A DNA stretch of 64,000 nt, taken from assembly GCA_021234155.1 (NCBI GenBank), contig JAJEKV010000013.1:10519240-10583239 (forward strand). Reading direction: 5' to 3'. Of the stretch, positions 48,347-60,239 are shown piece by piece. Origin of the DNA: Isoetes taiwanensis (taxonomy: Eukaryota; Streptophyta; Lycopodiopsida; Isoetales; Isoetaceae). How positions within the stretch are numbered: position 1 is the stretch's first letter; each line of letters opens with the position of its first letter. The notes below the pieces were generated by a model. The model was given only the letters and a program-made list of their open reading frames with translations, was not told the DNA's origin and did not search any database. A program made the position numbers and the translations under genes.

Positions 48347-49435
48347 GACATGGCGAGTCGAGCTTGGCTATATATTGGTCCTACTAGTTGGTCCCTGGAG
48401 TATGCTTTGAACTCATATACGAAGTCAAAACCGCATTTCAAGCTCACTGGAACAGCCGAACTGGGGCGACCCTTCATTTTCCCGTCGTGCACCTATACAC
48501 GCCTGAAGGGGAAATTTGGGGCTTATACATCCGTCATGGGTGGCCATTTTTCTTTTCAAGACGCTTTTCTTAGGACATGAGCTACCATTTGAATGGTGGG
48601 ATTAGCAAATGAAGCAGCTTTGATATCACGATACTTAAACCCTACAAAATCTGTAGGGTTTTCCCTGCCTTTGAAGTGGCTGAGAGCTTGCGTCGGTGGT
48701 TTCCTGGGGGTTCAAGGGAGGGAGAACAATAAAAGCCGTCCCAGGCACCAGCTCCAAACCTGCTTAGACCTGATGTCGTGTTCCAAGCTTAGACTTCGTG
48801 ACCTCGAGCATGCCAGAAGGCACGGAATGACAATACCAAAGGCGCTTATTGCACCCGTGAGGAGAGGTAGAGTTACCCTAGGACACATGGCGAAATCGAG
48901 TTTGGCTCTGTTGTTCTTCTTGGCTGGTTTTGGAGTAAACCGAAGCTTTGAACTCATATATGAAGTCAAAACCGCATTTCAAGCTCACCGAACAAATTTT
49001 AATCAGGCGACCCTTCATTTCCCGTCATACCCCTATATCGCCTGAAAGGGGAAAATTTAGGGCTTTATACATCCGTCAGTGCGGGATGGCCATTTTTCCT
49101 TTTGAAGACGCTTCTTGGGACATGAGCTACCATTTGAACGGTGGGATTAGCAGACAGAGCAGCTTTGGTATCCCGATACTTAAACCCTACAAAATCTGTA
49201 GGGTTTTCCCTGCCTTTGAAGTGGCTGAGAGCTTGCGTGCAGGGTTTCCTCGGGGGTTCGAAGGGAGGGAGAACAATAAAAGCCGGCCCCAGCACCGGGC
49301 CCAAACCCTCGCTTAGGACCTCGATGTCGGTTCCAAGCTTAGACTTCGTGACCTCGAGCATGCCAGAAGGCACGGAACGACAATACCAGTGCGCTATTGC
49401 ATCCAGAGGAGCAGAGTTACCCTAGGACACATGTT
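48347..49435. repeat. ~545-bp direct repeat, two copies (repeat copy 3)
   Basis: Halves start at about 48350 and 48887 with the same internal order. The AAACCCTACA inverted repeat is present in both halves. Confidence 0.82.
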
Positions 49436-49534
49436 TGAGGAGTAGAAGATCGAGCAAAAGTCCGAATTGCCGAGTACATGCTATGTTTATTAGACTAGTG
49501 CACTAGGCAGGGAGCATATATGTTGAGCGAAAGG

Positions 49535-49597
49535 TCCCTTTCCCTTTCCCTTTCCCTTTCCCTTTCCCTTTCCCTTTCCCTTTCCCTTTCCCTTTCT
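49535..49597. repeat. TTTCCC microsatellite, repeat copy 3
   Basis: About 63 bases of uninterrupted hexamers, so it is both the shortest and the purest of the three. Confidence 0.9.
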
Positions 49598-51586
49598 AGA
49601 TAATGTATCATGGCTTCACCTCATTTGACTGATTCCATTGTTTTCGAAACCATTGGGTGACCATAGCCATTGGGCGACCATAGAGCACCCTTAAGACTAA
49701 TATTTAATCTTTAACTTTGTCACTTATTTAACCATAGGATATTTCACGTTTTCCCTTTAATTGTTCTGTAGGCTCAAACCTTAAGTCCGATTATCTTGCC
49801 TCTATTCTCAGATCACTATAACATGAACCCAAATTCTATCAGATATGGAGAACAATGTAAAAAGGTTTCAATAAATTAATTTGAGAGAGTTGGAATGACA
49901 AATAAATTGTGTCCCTTCCATAAATTTATTACAATCCCATTGCTATAGTAAGTGAATGTATCAATATTTTATTGCTTAAAAATATTCAATTTCTTCAAGC
50001 AAATTATAATACTTGTGTCTAGTGCTTCATCGAAAAATATCATAACTTAGTTAAGCGAAAATGGAGCGGTGAAAACTTAGTTCCAAGCCTAGCGTTGAAT
50101 ACTGATAATATTCTTGAGTGTCGATTGTGTCACCACTATGTTAAATGGCTCATATTTATAATGGTTAAAAAAAAAAAACATGTGAGTTGTCGCCACTATA
50201 TTGAATGGCTTGTATTCCTGGTTTGAAAAAATAACAAAGTCATATATTTATGATGCGATTCTAGACTTGAAGGTCAACGATCACGTGCTCATGAATCTTT
50301 GATCTAGCGAATTTCTTTAATGAATGAACGCTCATGCATATTTGACCTAGCAACTTCATGAGAAAATCGTTGGTGCTCATATGACCATTGATACTTATAG
50401 CTAAATATAGGTCATTATCAATCGATCGAATGAAACAGTGCCAAGAAAAATTGTTATTCATAGAGCTCATATGATTTATTGGCGATCCGATCGGATCTGA
50501 AAGGATAAATAAGAACTGCCAACTAGGCATCTACATTCAGCCAAGGACAAGCCGGCTCCATTCCCCTAGAAGTTAATATAATGTGAATATATGCAATTAG
50601 GATCATGCTTTGAATTCAAGATTGCTTTTGCATTTCTCGTAACTCTTTATTGCATGAAAGTGAAGCATGTTTTATTCTAAGTTGCTGCCTAGGTGAAGTA
50701 CAGTATCTGAACATCTATTGCCTTTTGCTAGATGGTACAATGGGTATGAATATTGTTTGAGTTTAAAAAAGGATCTTATGTTGGTAGCAAAAGGGTTATT
50801 ATCTACACCATACCTCTAGAGCTCCTCATCACTCCAATTATGCAAGGGAACCTCTAAATCATGCATGATAAACACTTAAAATAATCCAAAATCCTCTTCC
50901 ATACAAAATGTGCACTCTATGGATGCTAAATACTATACCACAAAGAATGCATTGGCAACTATAAGTACAAATATACACTTGGCCCAACATAAAACTATGC
51001 CACATATAATGGTAGAAAACATAGACCACACCATGCAACCAGTAGACAAGTCAATGTACATAATATAAGTTTTACGAATAAGGATCATGCTCTAAAAGGA
51101 GTGAAAAAATAGATATAATCGTTGGAATTACTAGTTAATATAAGAAATTATGCTCAAAGTTCGTAATGACTTTAAGGATTGAAACAAGTGTATAAAAAAA
51201 CAACATCATAAACCAACATAATAGTAAATAAGCATGTGCCAAAAACATATAACACACTTTCAAAATTAAACATGGTTCTTGAACTAATAAAAAAAGCTTG
51301 GGAGGATTGAAACTAGGTTAAAACCATGTATCTGATCCTAACCAGTATGTAAAATCATCGTAGATTATAATATTGACAATGTAGGCTCAAAAATCACCTC
51401 CTAAACTAGCAATAATTTTAAGAAACTAGTGTAAGACATAGAATTAGTTTTTAATGATCAAACTAGTAGTGATATTACAAAACCATAAAAGTCATCTAGT
51501 TTTCATTGACATTACGAATTTACGAGTTGCATGTATTAAAAACCACCATTATACTAGTTTCCATCATGATTATCAATGCGAGTTAC
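49598..51586. repeat. AT-rich block (repeat copy 3)
   Basis: Same as copies 1 and 2, but 51230-51580 carries ordinary substitutions and short indels (CAAAATTAAACATGG, TCTGATCCTAACC, AGTTTTTAATGATC) that are not at CWG words. These look like real divergence. Confidence 0.7.
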
Positions 51587-51602
51587 TTTTTGGGGGCCTT
51601 GT
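51587..51602. repeat. TIR-like left terminus before array A4
   Basis: Identical 16-mer at the same place in repeat copy 3. No matching right terminus follows any of arrays A2-A4, which end at CACGG followed by TGCTTATTGCC. Confidence 0.6.
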
Positions 51603-54600
51603 GCTCTCACGGGTCAAGGCAACCAAAGTGGAGGACAAGGCACAAGTTCTCACTTCGGGGATCATGGCCAGATAACCCCAAGAACCAACTCCCAAATATA
51701 AACATACCGGCTGGGTTTGAACCCCACCAAGTGCACATTTATTTTGGCATTACTAGGCCTATACCAACTCAAAGACACAAACTTTAGTCATACATGCACA
51801 CTTTGTAGGCAAATCGCCTTAGGAAGTCACGGAAATTTTTGTATTTTTATTTTTTGGTCCAAATAGACTAGTCTTGTCACTAGAATATCATCTTGTACGT
51901 ACTAGCTAGAAATATCCCATCGGTCAAGGCAACCAAAGTGGAGGACACGATAGGCACAAGTTACGCCCACGCCGGGGATCATGGTCAGATAACCCCCAAG
52001 AACCAATTCCCAAATATAAACATACACCGGGCCGGGTTTGAACCCCACCAAGTGCACATTTATTTTTGGCATTACTAGGCCTATACCAACTCACCACACA
52101 TCCGTTGGGCAAAACTTTAGTCATACATGCACACTTTGTAGGCAGGATATCTCCCGCCTTTAGGAAGTCACGGAAATTTTTGTATTTTTATTTTTGGTCC
52201 AAATAGACTAGTCTTGTCACTAGAATATAATCTTGTACGGACTAGCTAGAAATATCCTATCACGGTCCAAGGCAACCAAAGTGGAGGACACGTATAGGCA
52301 CAAGTTCTGCCACGCCGGGGATCATGGCCGTATAACCCCAAGAATCCAACTCCCAAATATAAACATACACCGGGCGGGTTTTGAATCCCCACCAAGTGCA
52401 CATTTATTTTTGGCATTACTAGGCCTATATCAACTCACCACACATCCGTTGGGCAAAACTTTAGTCATACATGCACACTTTGTAGGCAGGATATCTCCCA
52501 GCTTAGGAAGTCACGGAAATTTTTGTATTTTTTATTTTTGGTCCAAATAGACTAGTCTTGTCACTAGAATATCATCTTGTACGGACTAGCTAGAAATATC
52601 CCATCACGGTCAAGGCAACCAAAGTGGAGGACACAAAGTTCTCGCCACGCCGGGGATCATGGCCGATAACCCCAAAGAACCAACTCCCAAATATAAACAT
52701 ACACCGGCGGGTTTGAACCCCCACCAAGTGCACATTTATTTTTGGCATTACTAGGCCTATACCAACTCACCACACATCCGCTGGGCAAAACTTTAGTCAT
52801 ACATGCTTTTAGGAAGTCACGGAAATTTTTGTATTTTTTATTTTTGGTCCAAATAGACTAGTCTTGTCACTAGAATATCATCTTGTAGCGCACTAGCTAG
52901 AAATATCCTAATCACGGGTCAAGGCAACCAAAGTGGAGGACACGTATAGGCACAAGTTCTCCCACGCCGGGGATCATGGCCGTATAACCCCAAGAACCAA
53001 CTCCCAAATATAAACATACACCGTTTTGAACCCCACCAAGTGCACATTTATTTTGGCATTACTAGGCCTATACCAACTCACCACACATCCGTTGGGCAAA
53101 ACTTTAGCCATACATGCACACTTTGTAGGCAGGATATCTCCCGCCTTAGGAAGTCACGGAAATTTTTGTATTTTTTATTTTTGGTCCAGCTAGACTAGTC
53201 TTGTCACTAGAATATCATCTTGTACGGCACTAGCTAGAAATATCCCATCGGTCAAAGGCAACCAAAGTGGAGGACACGTATAGGCACAAGTTCTACCACG
53301 TCGGGGATCATGGCCGTATAACCCCAATAACCAACTCCCAAATGGAAACATACACTGGCCGGGTTTGAACCCCTGACCAAATGCACATTTATTTTGGCAT
53401 TACTAGGCCTATACCAACTCACCACACATCCGTTGGGCAAAAATTTAGCCATACATGCACACTTTGTAGGCAGGATATCTCCTGCATTAGGAAGTCACGG
53501 GAATTTTTGTATTTTTTATTTTTGGTCCAGCTAGACTAGTCTTGTCACTAGAATATCATCTTGTACAGACTAGCTAGAAATATCCTACTGCCGGTCAACG
53601 CAACCAAAGTGGAGGACACGTATAGGCACAAGTTCTACCACGTCGGGGATCATGGCCGTATAACCCCAAAGAACTAACTCCCAAATGTAAACATATCACC
53701 GCGGGTTTGAACCCCCACCAAGTGCACATTTATTTTTGGCATTACTAGGCCTATACCAACTCACCACACATCCGTTGGGCAAAACTTTAGTCATACATGC
53801 ACACTTTGTAGGCAGGATATCTCCCGCCTTAGGAAGTCACGGAAATTTTTGTATTTTTTATTTTTGGTCCAGCTAGACTAGTCTTGTCACTAGAATATCA
53901 TCTTGTACAGACTAGCTAGAAATATCCTCATCACGGTCAAGGCAACCAAAGTGGAGGACACGTTATGCCGGGGATCATGGTCAGATAACCCCAAGAAACC
54001 AACTCCCAAATATAAATATACACCGCGGGTTTGAACCCCCACCAAGTGCACATTTATTTTGGCATTACTAGGCCTATACCAACTCACCACACATCCGTTG
54101 GGCAAAACTTTAGTCATACATGCACACTTTGTAGGCGATCGCCTTTAGGAAGTCACGAAATTTTTGTATTTTTTATTTTTGGTCCAAATTAGACTAGTCT
54201 TGTCACTAGAATATCATCTTGTATGCGGACTAGCTAGAAATATCCCATCACGGTCAAGGCAACCAAAGTGGAGGACACGATAGGCACAAGTTCTCCCGCG
54301 TCGGGGATCATGGCCGATAACCCCAAGAACCAACTCCCAAATATAAACATACACTGGCCGGGTTTGAACCCCCGACAAAGTGCACATTTATTTTGGCATT
54401 ACTAGGCCTATACCAACTCACCACACATCCGTTGGGCAAAACTTTAGTCATACATGCACACTTTGTAGGCAGGATATCTCCCATTTAGAGAAGTCACGAA
54501 AATTTTTGTATTTTTATTTTTGGTCCAGCTAGACTAGTCTTGTCACTAGAATATCATCTTGTACAGACTAGCTAGAAATATCCTACTGCCGGTCAAGGCA

Positions 54601-55527
54601 ACCAAAGTGGAGGACACGTATAGGCACAAGTTCTGCCACGTCGGGGATCATAGCCGTATAACCCCAGTAACCAACTCCCAAATATAAACATACACTGGCC
54701 GGGTTTGAACCCCCAACCAAGTGCACATTTATTTTTGGCATTACTAGGCCTATACCAACTCACCACACATCCGTTGGGCAAAACTTTAGTCATACATGCA
54801 CACTTTGTAGGCAGGATATCTCCCGCCTTAGGAAGTCACGGAAATTTTTGTATTTTTTATTTTTGGTCCAGCTAGACTAGTCTTGTCACTAGAATATCAT
54901 CTTGTACAGACTAGCTAGAAATATCCTACTGCCGGTCAAGGCAACCAAAGTGGAGGACACGTATAGGCACAAGTTCTGCCACGTCGGGGATCATGGCCGT
55001 ATAACCCCAGTAACCAACTCCCAAATATAAACATACACTGGCCGGGTTTGAACCCCCGACCAAGTGCACATTTATTTTTGGCATTACTAGGCCTATATCA
55101 ACTCACCACACATCCGTTGGGCAAAACTTTAGTCATACGTGCACACTTTGTAGGCAGGATATCTCCCCCTTTAGGGAAGTCACGGAAATTTTGTATTTTT
55201 TATTTTTGGTCCAGCTAGACTAGTCTTGTCACTAGAATATCATCTTGTACAGACTAGCTAGAAATATCCTACTGCCGGTCAAGGCAACCAAAGTGGAGGA
55301 CACGTATAGGCACAAGTTCTACCAAGTCGGGGATCATGGTCGTATAACCCCAGTAACCAACTCCCAAATGTAAACATACACTGGCCGGGTTTGAACCCTT
55401 GACCAAATGCACATTTATTTTGGCATTACTAGGCCTATACCAACTCACCACACATCCGTTGGGCAAAACTTTAGCCATACATGCACACTTTGTAGGCAGG
55501 ATATCTCCCGCATTAGGAAGTCACGGG
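51603..55527 (+). repeat. ~340-bp satellite, array A4 (12 monomers)
   Basis: Twelve monomers. Variants at positions 1, 4, 6 and 8 match A2 and A3, but only one of the three terminal variant monomers remains (55425), consistent with loss of two monomers. The right half (54560-55500) is well read, the left half less so. Confidence 0.95.
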
Positions 55528-56757
55528 TGCTTATTGCCTTCCGGAGTTGGTAAGTTGGTCTGTAGTCCTGCTTGGTTTGTAGGTTGTTTGATTGGATATG
55601 TGCCTTGAGGGTTTGCAGATTCGTGGAGATGCATAAAGGCTTGGCTAAGTCTGCTGCTTTTGTTCATGTTTGCGTGTTATTGCTGGTCTAAGTATGATAG
55701 AGTAGTGGGCAGGGCTTGGAGGCATAATGGGCTGTAGATTGGAGGCATAATGGGCTTTAGATTGGGTGGATTAGGTAGGCAGTTGGGTCTTTGTTTCTGG
55801 GGGCTTGTGGTTATGGTTAGGGCTGATGGGCATGGTAGACAGGTTATTTTCTGGTGCATATGTGTTTGTGGTTGAGTTTTGTAGTGGAGGTCGTTGGTGA
55901 CTGGTTGGTGGACTCTATGGCATGCGGGTAGCATATTTCATTGGGAAGTAAGATGATACATCTGAGATGCATAAGAAAACACCATTTCTAGTGTGCTGAG
56001 TTTGTCTCTGTTAATAAGGGAAGGTAATTTATGAACAGGATGGTTTGTATAATGGTGACAATGCTTGGAGAGGTCATTTGTATATGCTGTACATCTAATG
56101 ATTGTTCTGAAAAGGTACAGGCCAGTATGTTTTTAAATGGAATGGAACGGCTGGGGTAAGCAGCTTTTGAATACAGTGTAGTTAACATAATCTGGATGTG
56201 TGCTAAGGTTAGCCATCTGCTATGTGTTAATGGAAAATGTTGAGGTGAAGGGCGATGAGCCAAGAAGTTTCATAGCTTACCTGTCACCCCTTGCATTGTT
56301 ACCAATTTGTTGCTAACATTTGTATTGTTTGGGTGCAGGTAACCGAAACTTCTTCTCCTTAATGTTTTTCATTTTGTGGAGAACAAGAAGAACCAATGGA
56401 GATATGCTACTGCGGACATGGTGAGATCTTACTGGTGGTGGATGACCAGAAACAACGCTGCAATATGATGGAATTTATAGCATGCTTTCAGTTTTGTATT
56501 GGTGATGTATTTATGACATGAATACATGGATATACTTTGATTTCATATCTGGTTATTAAAAAAGGCGAAATTCTCCCTAATTTGGCATTTGCTTTAACAT
56601 AGGCTTTAGTAAGTGGCTATTGGTTATGCATATATTAGGAATGGATATGGCCTGGGTTAAAAACCAGGGTGGATATAGTGGAATGTTTTTACCTTGAATT
56701 AAATCTGCTTTTGTAATATAGTGCAAAGTAGGATTATAATCTTGGTAAAAACGTATC
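55528..56757. other. Post-array region, repeat copy 3
   Basis: Collinear with copy 1. The sequence around the Cys-rich frame is identical to copy 1. Confidence 0.4.
56396..56521 (+). CDS. Possible 41-residue Cys-rich peptide, repeat copy 3
   Basis: Same frame and sequence as at 20785-20910. Preservation may simply reflect recent duplication. Confidence 0.2.
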   Translation: MEICYCGHGEILLVVDDQKQRCNMMEFIACFQFCIGDVFMT

Positions 56758-56902
56758 GTAGAAAAAGTGAAAGGGAACCTAAGAAAAAGGGCACGAGGAA
56801 AAAGAGAAGAGGAAAACAGGAAAATAGAAGGCAGAAAGGGCACGGGGAATAGGGGATGAGAGAACGGGTAAAGAAAGGGAAAAAGGGAAGAAAAAAAACG
56901 AA
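56758..56902. repeat. Short polypurine tract, repeat copy 3
   Basis: Same tract, almost identical to copy 2. Confidence 0.85.
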
Positions 56903-57693
56903 TGAAACAAGGTGCTGCGCACGAGGGGTTGCCCTATGGTGGCCCGAGAATGTGTTTTCATAGTTTCTATTTCATCGTTTCGTGTTGGGTCTTTTTTGTT
57001 TTGTGTGGCTTGGCCTTTAGGGGCAATTCATAAACAAAAATGAACAAATGCCACTGTCATTAGTGTACGATTTGAAGTACGTACAAAAATCATGTTCTAA
57101 CCATGCGATAAAAAAATGCCCTAAATAGACAAAAATTGATTATAAGTGAACAGTCTGAAGACAACTTTTAAATTCTATGAGCCATAACAAATATAAGTAA
57201 TTTTAGAAAGTTATTATTAGTGCATTATGATAGTTTTCTATTTTTTTTTTTCAAATTGGTACTAACAACTTTTTGAAAATATTAGTGAAAAAAATTAGAA
57301 TGTAAATTTCCTAGAAATATACTTCGAATATTTTCAGGTACTGAACTTCGAATCCGCTCTATTGTAAATTGATATATCAGAAGCTGTATAACTTGGACCA
57401 TAACTCCAAAACAATTCCTAAAGCTATCGCCCCCTGTAAAAAGTCTAGAGAAATGAACTTACATGAAAATAAGCTGTAGAACCTATTTTGATCTCTTGAT
57501 TTAGAGGACTCTGCAACAAAGACAAAAGGTTATAACATCAGCATTGCCAATTAGATATAATGCTGTTTCTCGAAAATACAATGCTCTGGAAAGAAACATC
57601 TAGCAGCAGCTTACATTTTAGCGTTTGGAAAAAATGTAACCACGCTACCCCAGGTTGTACCAGCAGTTGACAGTCACAAGATTTGTTGTATTT

Positions 57694-57840
57694 CTAATCA
57701 ATATTCTTGATTGCAATACCATCCAAATAAAGTGAATCATTCTGCACCTTATTTTTAAGTTGTTCATGAAGCTCTGCAAATAGTTTGAAGCATTGTGATT
57801 TTGTCTTCCTAAGAATAGCTGCTGCAATCCTTTCCCATCT
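57694..57840 (-). CDS. SANT/Myb-like terminal exon, repeat copy 3
   Basis: Starts after a TGCATAG acceptor and runs 48 codons to a TAG. RWERIAAAILRKTKSQCFKL followed by FAELHEQLKNK matches the second SANT/Myb repeat typical of ZRF1/DnaJC2-type chaperones (RWERVAAAVPGKTxxQCxKKF). Those proteins link ribosome-bound Hsp70 and chromatin. The J domain and other exons are not seen, so this is probably a displaced or decayed piece. Assignment to the DnaJC2 family rests on this one motif. Confidence 0.55.
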   Translation of the reverse strand, partial: RWERIAAAILRKTKSQCFKLFAELHEQLKNKVQNDSLYLDGIAIKNID

Positions 57841-57957
57841 CTATGCACCCACTAGTAGAGCAAGGGTTTACCCTTTAAAGGTAACCCAAAAAGTTATAAA
57901 TTCTCAGATAGAAACAGAACGAATCCCAGAACATAAACTATGTATACGCATGATTTG

Positions 57958-58190
57958 CATTTAGATAACCCAAGTATCTGTGTTTATCTGTTCATTATGT
58001 GAAACACATACATTCTTAATATTGTCCTCTATAGACAAACAATTATACGAGTGGCACATGTTCATGCAAATAAGAACCCCATGAACAACCTGGCATGCAA
58101 TCGAAGATCTCGGTTTCTCCAATTGCTTTATTTGCTTGAAGTTCAATTTCCTTGATAAAATCGGGGAATGTCAAGACATGCTGATTCAGA
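57958..58190 (-). other. Unrecognised open segment, repeat copy 3
   Basis: Counterpart of 40545-40775, with a frame shift near the EIRDLL segment. Confidence 0.3.
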
Positions 58191-58947
58191 TTTTTTTTGT
58201 TATAACCTCCTTGAAAGCCCCACAGACCATAACCCAGTCTATATTGAGAAATAATAATGCATTAAAAAAAAAACCACATTATGAATATGATAATGGTTGT
58301 GATATGCTTAGGTGCGGTGACATCAAATGCAGCATTCTATATTGAGAATAAGTTAGTAGCAACTTTGTTGCCAACCTTGTCTTCCATGTGTAGAGTGAGA
58401 TCGTGCTTCAATTAATAATCGTAACTAGAGATAAATCCTTATATCATTAATGTTATAAGGTAGAATGGCATCTTGTGAGCAAATGCAGACAATGCCAACC
58501 TAAATGTTCCAATCTTGTTTGCTGATCCCAGCTGGGCTTGTTGTTCTGCAGCCTAGATGTGAATATATCTGCAAGTTCTTTTCTAGAAAGAGAGTTCAAG
58601 ATAACGAGGCCCCAAGTTCTTAGAGAGTGAGTTCAGAGATAACAAGCCCCCACTGTTTGAGGATGATAGCCTTGCAGATGAGGTTTATGATTTGACAGAA
58701 AAATCCCATGATCCAGATTAAAAGAGGAGTTGCCAGTTGAAGACGTGGTTCATTATGAGGTTCGTGCGCCCACAAAGGATTCTCTTTTGATCTTTACACG
58801 AGTCGAATTGCCCTAAAACCTCCACACAAGCTAGTTCTTTGTCCATTCCAAGAAATTGTTTCCTTTCTGCAAGAACATTGATCTCTTTGACTATTTCCAC
58901 AGGTAAGTTGAGCATTCTCTTGGTGTTGAACGACAACCGCCAAAGGC

Positions 58948-60045
58948 CTAAACTGCACGTTGAGAAAATGCATGTGCTAGATCTTCAGCCAGCTGATAAC
59001 TTTGAAATCACAATGGGATGTATTAACCAGGAAAAAGTTACAGCAGAAACATACAACAAATACCAAAAGTGAAGCATCCAAAGATGACAGCCCTTGGGTC
59101 AACTTTGTGCATTCCTGAGCATATCTTTCTAACAGGTCCCTCTCTCTTAAGCAGAATAATGCCATCTGTATGTACGGTAAAGATGTAAGAATATCTTGTA
59201 AGAAATCACAACCATATTTGTCTGACTCACATATATTAGTATTGTACCTGCAATCCTTTCTCGCGAAACCTTGTTGTATCATGAGTAGAAACCATTGGAC
59301 GTTCCCGTTAATGTGCTCTAGTCCTAGCCCCTTAAAGGTTTTCCTTTCTTCTTCGATGTTAAAGTATTCTGACAGGAACCCTTTGCTCACCTGCACCATC
59401 AAATAGAAATTTGTAGATCCCAACACTCATATCCAGACCATATTGCAAAGCACGTAAGATGTCAAACCTGCTGCGTAAGGACATTGTTGTCACCCTCAAA
59501 GGTGAGCTGCACATCATACTCTGCTTTAAATTGCCCAACTTTATTGTCGGTTTTAAGTCCCTGACCACCACAGGCTTCACGACATTCCTGATCAAGTTCA
59601 CAAGGATCGGTGTTAAGACAAAGGGCACATGATTTCATCAACCATTAATTTAATTCATCCACCTGAAGTGTCCTGAGGTTATGCCAAGAAAAGACAGCTT
59701 TATAACCACTAGACAAAATGTGAATGGTCTTTGCATCTTCTGCCCTTCTGTTAATGTATAACTTCTTCAGATCCATGGCATCAAAACTAATTCCATATCT
59801 GATTCAAGAGCCAGGGGTCAGTAAGTTGCTAGAGAGTGAACCTCATTAATCTAAAATGACAATGTCACTGGTTCCTCAAAACCGAGCACCAGAAAGAAAT
59901 TAAGGGCATACTCACGTTACTGCTAATAATGGAAACAATCGACATTGATGCTTGAATAATCTAGCAGCAACACCTCTGGCCCATTTACAACACAGGAGAA
60001 TGCATGCCTTGTCAGAGCATAACGAATTGCAGTGGCAAGCCCAAG
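58948..60045 (-). pseudogene. Peroxisomal acyl-CoA oxidase (ACX3-like), 3' half only, repeat copy 3
   Basis: Acyl-CoA oxidases catalyse the first, H2O2-forming step of peroxisomal beta-oxidation. Exons in order: 59916-60045 (LGLATAIRYAL, NGPEVLLLDY, HQCRLFPLLA), 59663-59798 (LKKLYINRRAEDAKTIHILS, WHNLRTLQ), 59468-59587 (ECREACGGQGLKT, AEYDVQLTFEGDNNVLTQQ), 59270-59390 (VSKGFLSEYF, FKGLGLEHI), about 59100-59175 (FCLRERDLLERYAQE), and a last piece with QLAEDLAHAFSQRAV then TAG. The first three junctions are in phase. The N-terminal and central FAD-binding half is absent. One base is missing between DYS and HQ (near 59948) in all three copies, and the C terminus is cut short. The motif order matches ACX3. 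I infer a pseudogene. Confidence 0.85.
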
Positions 60046-60239
60046 CTGGAAAGGACCACATCTTCTTTTTTATTTTGGTAAGGCTTTGGTTTTTGTGCAA
60101 GGGAACGCCGCATGTTACGCCGGATGCAGCGTTCCCTTCTCATTTCCATCCCCCTTGCGGGACGCAGGCTGGCGAAATTGAATGCCACTCCCAGATCTCG
60201 AGCTGAGGCGCCAGAATTGAATGAGAGAAATTGAGGAGC

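Noticed and set aside
15292-55527. Recurring small peptides such as KVLPNGCVVSWYRPSNAK in both orientations
   Set aside because: They are translations of satellite monomers, change length with each monomer and lack any coding constraint.
58718-58936. Minus-strand frame with EIVKEINVLAERKQFLGMDK as a separate gene
   Set aside because: It has no start context or recognisable domain and lies where the oxidase 3' region or untranslated sequence would be. It is kept only as a possible decayed exon.
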